From assembly GCA_021324715.1 (NCBI GenBank), contig JAJPIN010000081.1, positions 1 to 19,941 of the forward strand: DNA of 19,941 bases, written 5' to 3'. This DNA is from Nitrososphaeria archaeon. GTDB taxonomy: Archaea; Thermoproteota; Nitrososphaeria; Nitrososphaerales; Nitrososphaeraceae. Positions 14,972 through 19,941 of the stretch are shown here, piece by piece. Position 1 is the stretch's first letter. Each line of letters begins with the position of its first letter. A program made the position numbers and the translations under genes. The notes below the pieces were generated by a model that worked only from the letters and a program-made list of their open reading frames with translations, was not told the DNA's origin and did not search any database.

Positions 14972-15958
14972 TTGTCTCGGATAATAATCACTGGTGCCAG
15001 TGGTTTTATAGGTAGGCACTTGGTAAAAGCGCTAGTATCTAAAAAAGAACACAACGTTGCTCTTTTATCGAATACAACAAGCCTTCATGATAAGTATTTG
15101 CCCCAAGAAAGTTCGCAAAAACACATGCCATTAGCATTTTACATAGCTGACATAAGAGACAGAGAATCTATTTTGAAGATACTCCTAAATGAAAGACCAG
15201 ATATTTGCATCCATCTGGCTGCAAAGACAGGGCTCGCAGAATCAATCGGAAAAACCGGTGAAATTGCGGATATAAATGTGAGAGGTACGCTCAATGTGCT
15301 GGAAGCCTGTCATTCCACCCACGTCGGTAGTTTTGTTTTTGCCTCTAGTGCTGCTGTATATGGAAACGTTCAAGACCTTCCTATAAAAGAGGATAATTCC
15401 TTACGGCCACTATCTGCATATGGAACAAGTAAAATGCTTGCCGAACAACATGTCGCCTCATATCAAAGTTCAAAGAAGATACACAATGCAGTTTTACTTC
15501 GAATATTTAGTGCATATGGAACCAGTCCGTCTAGTGAGAGAGATGTCATAGCAAGGTTTGCTTCGGAGCTTTCAAGAGGACTATCTCCTGTAATTTATGG
15601 TAACGGCTCGCAAACAAGAGATTTTGTTTCAGTGGATGATGTTGTGGAAGCTATTTTATTATCAATAAGAGCAATGGAAGAGGCAGAAAACGATAATTCC
15701 ACTTTACCCTTAGTTTATAACATAGGAACCGGGACCCCAACTAGTATCAGTCATCTTGCTCAGAAAATGATCTGTTTATTCGGGCTGGAACTAGAACCCG
15801 TTTACAAAGAGGGACAAGAAGAGGCAGGAGTCATAAAACATAGTTATGCTGACACAACTAGAGCCAAAGAATTCTTGCATTTTATTGCAAAAAAAAGTAT
15901 TGATGCAGGTTTAAATGAGATTGTTGCGCAAATGGATCATAGTGTAACTAAACAATAG
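14972..15958 (+). CDS. NAD-dependent nucleotide-sugar epimerase/dehydratase (extended SDR)
   Basis: Second extended SDR enzyme, predicted to remodel an activated sugar for the glycans assembled here. Seen: IIITGASGFIGRHLV (4-18) with the cofactor loop; IADIRDRES (58-66); HLAAKTG (81-87); ASSAAVYG (124-131); and the YGTSK catalytic pair (Tyr150, Lys154). RIFSAYGTSPSSERDVIARF (177-196) and QTRDFVSVDDVVEAI (214-228) match UDP-glucose/UDP-GlcNAc epimerase relatives. Length 328 is normal. The start is TTG: an in-frame TGA at 14963-14965 leaves only ATT, CTT and TTG, and the Rossmann strand begins three codons later. It is divergent enough from the 13587 gene not to be a recent duplicate. It stands alone between two long spacers. 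Substrate unknown. Confidence 0.87.
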   Translation: MSRIIITGASGFIGRHLVKALVSKKEHNVALLSNTTSLHDKYLPQESSQKHMPLAFYIADIRDRESILKILLNERPDICIHLAAKTGLAESIGKTGEIADINVRGTLNVLEACHSTHVGSFVFASSAAVYGNVQDLPIKEDNSLRPLSAYGTSKMLAEQHVASYQSSKKIHNAVLLRIFSAYGTSPSSERDVIARFASELSRGLSPVIYGNGSQTRDFVSVDDVVEAILLSIRAMEEAENDNSTLPLVYNIGTGTPTSISHLAQKMICLFGLELEPVYKEGQEEAGVIKHSYADTTRAKEFLHFIAKKSIDAGLNEIVAQMDHSVTKQ

Positions 15959-16249
15959 AACCAAGTGACAAATAATTGCGAGAGTCCATTATTGAATTTA
16001 ATGAATAATCTCTTGTATCATATTGATATATCCCTGGAGCAGGAATTTATTCTATGATTAAATATACAGGTGCAAATGGATGAAGGTAGAATAAAAAAAA
16101 TAGCGTCCAAGAGTTCATAAAACCTTGAGGAAACTATAAGCACCTGGGGACGGCAGATATCCACCCATAATTTGAAGATAAATAAACCGATTTCACAATT
16201 TAAAAAGGTAGCAAAGATTTATGTAGTTTGATTAATCTTCAATGATTAA
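15959..16249. other. Spacer before the CHRD gene
   Basis: 291 nt with no credible ORF. A TATA-like ATTTAAAAAG at 16198-16207 lies about 45-50 nt before the ATG of the CHRD gene and may be its promoter. A short GC-richer segment near 16141-16165 forms no clear fold. Confidence 0.35.
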
Positions 16250-16825
16250 ATGGTTAACAGAAAATGCAAGATTTTAATAGTCATAAGTTTTACGCTAATA
16301 TCACTACTATTTGTAGTTGTTGCAGACAATTTTCTTATATATGCACAAAACTCAATAAAATATAAAGCAAAATTGACTGGAGATAACGTGGTTCCGCCTG
16401 TCAATACAACTGCAGTTGGTAAAGGAACATTTTTTATTGATAAGGATCATCTTTGGTGGAAATTGAACTTAACTGGAATAACTGATCCAACAATGACTCA
16501 CATTCATATGGCAAAAAAAGGTGTAAACGTAACAAACGCAACAATTGTAGCAGATTTGCTAAAGAGTTTGGACCAAAAGGCTAAAACTGAGAAAACGAAA
16601 AATGGGATAATAATTAAAGGAAGTATTGATGCTTCTGAACTTCTAGGTCCTATGAAAGATAAAAACTTCACGGATATACAATCAGCAATTAATAACGGAA
16701 CATTGCAAATTGATTTACATACAAAGAAACATCCAGATGGAGAGTTAAGAGGTACTATAAAAATATTTGGTGGCAACTCTACAAAAAAAATTGCCGCTAA
16801 TGCTAATACAACACTTAGTGAATGA
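16250..16825 (+). CDS. Secreted CHRD-domain protein
   Basis: Predicted secreted protein of 191 residues. Seen: an N-terminal signal (basic MVNRKCK, hydrophobic core about 8-25, likely cleavage near YAQ-NS at 33-34). A single CHRD domain spans about 36-173, with the opening pattern AKLTGDNVVPPVNTTAVG (40-57), a central MTHIHMAKKG (82-91) and the closing DLHTKKHPDGELRGTI (155-170). The histidines in these last two motifs are a hallmark of the family and could bind a metal. The C-terminus is a polar Asn/Thr tail without a membrane helix, so it is probably released or loosely held in the cell wall. CHRD domains occur in chordin and in many prokaryotic surface proteins; their function is not established. 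The gene is single and converges with the discoidin genes. Confidence 0.9.
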   Translation: MVNRKCKILIVISFTLISLLFVVVADNFLIYAQNSIKYKAKLTGDNVVPPVNTTAVGKGTFFIDKDHLWWKLNLTGITDPTMTHIHMAKKGVNVTNATIVADLLKSLDQKAKTEKTKNGIIIKGSIDASELLGPMKDKNFTDIQSAINNGTLQIDLHTKKHPDGELRGTIKIFGGNSTKKIAANANTTLSE

Positions 16826-17302
16826 TATATATCCTAGATTAGTAGCAGACTATACCATTTTATTTTGACTCTATATTAAAATAATTCTTATTTGTAGATT
16901 GTATATCTGGTTTGCTGAAATAATAATGCAGTAAATTCCCAAGTAAATGAGAAACTGGTAAAGCATTAGTTATTTCTTACCTGTTAATTTACTGTCAATT
17001 GACTCCTATGGCGGAACTTTACCCTAGCGAGTTTCTGTAGTGAACATTTAAGCTCCAATTAAAAGCGCACATCCATTATGACTACTTGATAAGACAGTGC
17101 CAAATGATGGCAAAAGGAGCTGGCTGTAGCGCGAGGGCGCCGGCTCAGATATGGATATCTCGGGAGAATCCTTTATGTCTTACAGAAAGATAGTTCTATA
17201 GCGACGTCGATATAGTATTTTAGACTGTAAAGTTCCAGACCTAAGGTGAATTATAACTCGACACAATGAAAAATTGTAAACAAAACTAAGTAATATGAGA
17301 GA
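16826..17302. other. Long intergenic region between convergent genes
   Basis: 477 nt between the CHRD and discoidin genes, longer than termination alone would need. The left half is AT-rich with a weak imperfect hairpin at 16942-16993. The right half contains a GC-rich cluster of hairpins at 17098-17171, listed separately. No credible ORF was seen. Confidence 0.5.
17098..17171. ncRNA. Candidate structured RNA or repeat element: three consecutive hairpins
   Basis: Three hairpins lie almost end to end. TGCCA/TGGCA (17098-17102 with 17108-17112) has a 5-nt loop. GAGCTGGC/GCCGGCTC (17117-17124 with 17139-17146) has one G-U pair and a 14-nt loop. AGATAT/ATATCT (17147-17152 with 17155-17160) competes with an alternative GGAT-A-TCT/AGA-ATCC stem (17153-17171) with loop CGGG. 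AGCTCC at 17051-17056 could also pair with GGAGCT at 17116-17121. Of the 31 bases at 17116-17146, 24 are G or C, far above the surroundings. Neither strand nor transcription can be shown from sequence. Confidence 0.35.
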
Positions 17303-19024
17303 CTATTGAGGTGGAACTATTTCTCTAACACTTAGGTTCTTAAAGTCAACATCGGTTGCTGTGTCCCACCTAAAGGTCGTAATTGGGCCGCCCCAGGTTA
17401 TTATTTGATCTGGTGCTCCGCCGCATTGTGTATCTTCTGTACCCCAACCACCTCTGTCTACATTTTCGTCAACTTTTACAAAGTTACCATTATTATTTGT
17501 GTCAAGCCATAACTCTGTTTTTACAACAACTTTGTTGTTTTCCACAAAATTATAGACAATGAACTTTATTCCTACCCATTTATCCTCTATGGAGCCTGTG
17601 ACAGATTTGAGATTTGTAAATACATAACTCACATGCCATTGTTCTTTTGCAAATCTTACTTTCCCAGAAAAGAATACATCTCCTTTCATTGAAGAACCTT
17701 CACATCCTTCCGGTGGCCCGCTGCCAGTATGCCTGCCGCCCCTTCCATATGGAGCTAAATTGTCATCGCTTGGAGAAGTATTTACTTTTACATACTGCGT
17801 CATTTCAAAATTTCTCCAGTCGTTTGGTGCTAACATATAACCTTTTGATGCTATCTTGCTATGGTCTAAAGTAGGAATGTCATTTGGATCAAATCCCGAG
17901 GAAGTATAAACATTCATACGTACTTTTGTAGATTTCATCTTCCATGAACCATCAGGATTTTTTGTTATAGTGTTTTGAGGATTAAATCTACTGTCACTTT
18001 GTGGATTTTCCATGTTAATATACCATTCCTCACCATTATTCTTTGTCTGATATAGTTTTTTTATCCCAAATTTATCTACATTAGAACTAAAAATATCAAG
18101 TTCTGTTATAGATGCCCAGTTATTTGCAGTGTTACCATTTATGGTTATTCGTACAAATCTTGCATCCGTAGCAGGAATCGTGTACTTTTCAGAGTTTAGT
18201 GTAGTACCGCTGCTATCTCCACTAAATACCTGGCTAAATGAATTTCCATCGGTGGATGTAGATATGGTGAAGTGATACTGACGTGCGTTTCCCTTGTACC
18301 ATGCAATGTCCACACTGCAAATTTTAAGAGAAGTAGAACCTAGATTAGCGGTAATGAATTGCCCAATTCCGTTACTTGCCCACCTAGTACCGAGGTTGTT
18401 ATCTAAAACATTTTGAGGCAGGTTGCCATCGTTTCCGCTGGCTGTTACTGTTAGAGGCAAATTTCCTGGACAACTGGGTGACGATCCTGAACCAAATACA
18501 TCAAGTTCTGTTATAGACGCCCAGTTATTTGCGCTGTTACCATTGACAGTTACTCGTACGAATTTTGCCTGGGTGGAAGAGAAGGTGTATTTTTCAGAGT
18601 TTGGTGTAGTACCACTGCTATCACCACTAAATATCGGGGTAAATGAATTTCCATCAGTGGATGTGGATATGGTGAAATGATTCTGACGTGTATTTCCGTT
18701 GTACCATGCAATGTCTACACTGCAAATGGTTTGAATAGAACCCAGATTAGCAGTAATAAACTGGCCTACGCCGTTACTTGACCATCTAGTACCAAGGTTG
18801 TTATCCAGAACATTTTGAGGCACGTTACCATCGTTTCCGCTGGCTGTTACTGTTATAGGCAGATTGGTTGAACATGATTGGGCGTTAGCTTTATTGATTA
18901 AATTCCCATTGAATTCAAATGATGAAAAAAATAATACTGTCCAACAAAAAAGAAGAAAGTAAAAATTCAGAGAACTTATTCTTTGAAATCCCGGAACACA
19001 AACACGTTTAACAGCCAACTCCAA
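17303..19024 (-). CDS. Secreted protein with two discoidin (F5/8 type C) domains and a C-terminal beta-rich domain
   Basis: Predicted exported carbohydrate-binding or matrix protein of 573 residues. Seen: a signal peptide (basic start, hydrophobic core about 21-35, likely cleavage after ANA at residue 48). Two discoidin-type repeats follow, at about 51-180 and 185-314 (period 134 residues), each with NVLDNNLGTRW, CSVDIAWY, FTISTSTDGNSF, FVR and NNWASITELD. A C-terminal domain (about 315-573) is rich in Trp, Gly and Asn, with WYINMENPQSDSRF (334-347), GGRHTGSGPPEGCEGSS (429-445) and FRWDTATDVDFKNLSV (551-566). It may be a concanavalin-like carbohydrate-binding or lyase-type jelly roll, but I do not recognise the family. 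The start is TTG (19024), or TTG at 19018, which lies about 27 nt from a TATA-like box. No membrane anchor is visible. Confidence 0.87.
   Translation of the reverse strand: MELAVKRVCVPGFQRISSLNFYFLLFCWTVLFFSSFEFNGNLINKANAQSCSTNLPITVTASGNDGNVPQNVLDNNLGTRWSSNGVGQFITANLGSIQTICSVDIAWYNGNTRQNHFTISTSTDGNSFTPIFSGDSSGTTPNSEKYTFSSTQAKFVRVTVNGNSANNWASITELDVFGSGSSPSCPGNLPLTVTASGNDGNLPQNVLDNNLGTRWASNGIGQFITANLGSTSLKICSVDIAWYKGNARQYHFTISTSTDGNSFSQVFSGDSSGTTLNSEKYTIPATDARFVRITINGNTANNWASITELDIFSSNVDKFGIKKLYQTKNNGEEWYINMENPQSDSRFNPQNTITKNPDGSWKMKSTKVRMNVYTSSGFDPNDIPTLDHSKIASKGYMLAPNDWRNFEMTQYVKVNTSPSDDNLAPYGRGGRHTGSGPPEGCEGSSMKGDVFFSGKVRFAKEQWHVSYVFTNLKSVTGSIEDKWVGIKFIVYNFVENNKVVVKTELWLDTNNNGNFVKVDENVDRGGWGTEDTQCGGAPDQIITWGGPITTFRWDTATDVDFKNLSVREIVPPQ
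18085..18890 (-). repeat. Tandem discoidin-coding DNA repeats, pair in the complete gene
   Basis: Two copies of about 400 bp (period 402 bp, measured between the CCATCGTTTCCGCTGGCTGT stretches near 18428 and 18830). They differ at many scattered positions, with the copy nearer the C-terminal domain the more diverged. Confidence 0.8.
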
Positions 19025-19040
19025 CGCTAATTAAATCCTC

Positions 19041-19050
19041 TATTTAATAA
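19041..19050 (-). promoter_or_regulatory. Candidate TATA box for the complete discoidin gene
   Basis: TTATTAAATA on the minus strand lies in the 59-nt gap between the two discoidin genes. It is centred 21-27 nt from the TTG candidates at 19024 and 19018, consistent with a leaderless transcript and a promoter independent of the upstream gene. Confidence 0.4.
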
Positions 19051-19083
19051 GAATTATCATTTCTTTTCTCATCATAAACAATT

Positions 19084-19941
19084 TCAACCGCTAGCTCCTG
19101 TGAGCGCTAAGCTAGGACTGTAGGTATACGGTGATGATGAAAGAGATGAAGTCGAGGTGGATGTGCCAAATACATCAAGCTCTGTTATGGATGCCCAGTT
19201 ATTTGCGCTGTTACCATTGACAGTTATTCGTACGAATTTTGCCTGTGTAGAGGAAAAGGTGTATTTTTCAGAGTTTAGTGTAGTACCGCTGCTATCACCA
19301 CTAAATACCTGGGTAAATGAATTTCCATCGGTGGATGTGGATATGGTGAAATGGTATACTCGTGCATTTCCGTTATACCATGCAATGTCTACACTGCAAA
19401 TGTTCTGAGAGGTAGAACCTTGATTAGCAGTAATAAACTGGCCTACGCCGTTACTTGACCATCTAGTACCGAGGTTGTTATCTAAAACATTTTGAGGCAG
19501 GTTGCCATCGTTTCCGCTGGCTGTTACTGTAAGAGGTAGGTTGGCCGTACAACCTGACCCCGGCGATCCTGAACCAAATACATCAAGCTCTGTTATAGAT
19601 GCCCAGTTATTTGCGCTGTTACCATTGACAGTTATTCGTACGAATTTTGCCTGTGTAGAGGAAAAGGTGTACTTTTCGGAGTTTAGTGTAGTACCGCTGC
19701 TATCACCACTAAATACCTGGGTAAATGAATTTCCATCGGTGGATGTGGATATGGTGAAATGGTATACACGCGAGTTTCCGTTGTACCATGCAATGTCTAC
19801 ACTGCAAATGGTTTGAGTAGTGGTACCTAGATTAGCGCTAATAAACTGGCCTACGCCGTTACTTGACCATCTAGTACCGAGGTTGTTATCTAAAACATTT
19901 TGAGGCACGTTACCATCGTTTCCGCTGGCTGTGACTGTTAG
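19084..19941 (-). CDS. Discoidin-repeat secreted protein, 3' part only (runs off the right edge); C-terminus possibly truncated
   Basis: The reading frame is open to base 19941, where LTVTASGNDG is encoded, so the real start is outside the window and the GTG near 19908 is internal. Seen: at least two discoidin-type repeats with a 136-residue period, each with NVLDNNLGTRWSSNG, CSVDIAWYNG, FTISTSTDGNSF and NNWASITELDVFG, nearly identical to those of the neighbouring gene. After the last repeat comes a Ser/Thr-rich linker and PSLALTGASG, then TGA at 19084-19086. That ending resembles the first strand of a LamG/concanavalin domain cut short, so a lost C-terminal domain is likely (inference). The protein is probably exported and binds surface glycans. 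Only 59 nt separate it from the next gene on the same strand. Confidence 0.85.
   Translation of the reverse strand, partial: LTVTASGNDGNVPQNVLDNNLGTRWSSNGVGQFISANLGTTTQTICSVDIAWYNGNSRVYHFTISTSTDGNSFTQVFSGDSSGTTLNSEKYTFSSTQAKFVRITVNGNSANNWASITELDVFGSGSPGSGCTANLPLTVTASGNDGNLPQNVLDNNLGTRWSSNGVGQFITANQGSTSQNICSVDIAWYNGNARVYHFTISTSTDGNSFTQVFSGDSSGTTLNSEKYTFSSTQAKFVRITVNGNSANNWASITELDVFGTSTSTSSLSSSPYTYSPSLALTGASG
19165..19941 (-). repeat. Tandem discoidin-coding DNA repeats, pair in the edge gene
   Basis: Two copies with a 408-bp period (CCATCGTTTCCGCTGGCTGT near 19506 and 19914), the second cut by the window edge. Long stretches are identical or nearly so: the roughly 90 bases starting near 19183 and 19581 differ at only about one position. 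The copies are also close to the repeats of the neighbouring gene. Confidence 0.8.

Noticed and set aside
16991..17098. ACTGTC ... GACAGT inverted repeat that could be the ends of a small insertion element
   Set aside because: Only 6 bp, no target-site duplication seen, no transposase or remnant between the arms.
17040..17146. Minus-strand open stretch in the GC-rich island (reads EPAPSRYSQLLLPSFG and on to a stop at the TTAA near 17050)
   Set aside because: Too short, unlike the AT-rich codon use of all neighbours, no start codon or family match; the hairpins explain the composition better.
17116..17175. Segment resembling part of a tRNA (GGGCGCCGGCTC followed by GGGAGAATCC)
   Set aside because: No acceptor stem closes, the anticodon stem does not pair and no TTCGANT T-loop is present, so neither an intact tRNA nor a clear attachment-site fragment can be claimed.
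19502..19816. Plus-strand open frames antisense to the discoidin repeats (also at 18423-18680 and 19157-19408)
   Set aside because: The same antisense frame recurs in each repeat copy, so it is a by-product of the coding repeats; it has no promoter or family signature.
18085..19941. Regularly spaced repeats, considered as a CRISPR array
   Set aside because: The period is about 400 bp and the repeats are continuous coding sequence for discoidin domains, with no short repeat-spacer alternation.

Overview
The window looks like chromosomal DNA from a soil-type ammonia-oxidising archaeon (Nitrososphaeraceae, with a Nitrosocosmicus-like flavour). This is inferred from several things: the AT-rich composition; TATA-like boxes close upstream of several start codons; frequent TTG starts; a secreted CHRD-domain protein; and secreted proteins made of discoidin repeats. 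No rRNA, tRNA or core housekeeping gene is present to fix the taxonomy.

Layout. Positions 61-4381 (+) hold two GT4-fold glycosyltransferases flanking a Wzx-like flippase, so this is a glycan assembly and export block. Positions 4536-12209 (-) hold a probable operon. It has three overlapping sugar-nucleotide genes (aminotransferase, Gfo/Idh/MocA dehydrogenase, hexapeptide N-acetyltransferase; wbpE-wbpB-wbpD-like), followed 75 nt later by a 1675-residue membrane protein with a GT-C-like membrane core and a very large ectodomain. Positions 12424-15958 (+) hold a polyprenyl-phosphate sugar synthase-like GT2 and two NAD-dependent sugar epimerases/dehydratases, each with its own long upstream region. 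Positions 16250-16825 (+) encode a secreted CHRD protein. Positions 17303-19941 (-) hold two adjacent secreted discoidin-repeat (F5/8 type C) proteins; the outer one runs off the right edge.

How it fits together. The wbp-like trio would turn UDP-GlcNAcA into UDP-GlcNAc3NAcA, a diacetamido uronic acid known from archaeal N-glycans and bacterial O-antigens. The epimerases would supply other activated sugars and the GT2 a lipid-linked sugar. The GT4 enzymes would assemble the glycan on the cytoplasmic face and the flippase would move it out. The giant protein is a good candidate for the outward-facing transfer step. The CHRD and discoidin proteins are probable cell-surface or matrix components. 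The neighbourhood therefore reads as a cell-surface glycan and matrix island.

Points most worth a second look are: the architecture of the giant membrane protein; a short cluster of hairpins in a sharply GC-rich island at 17098-17171; a likely one-base frameshift at the flippase 5' end; and near-identical discoidin repeats shared by two neighbouring genes, one of which seems truncated.
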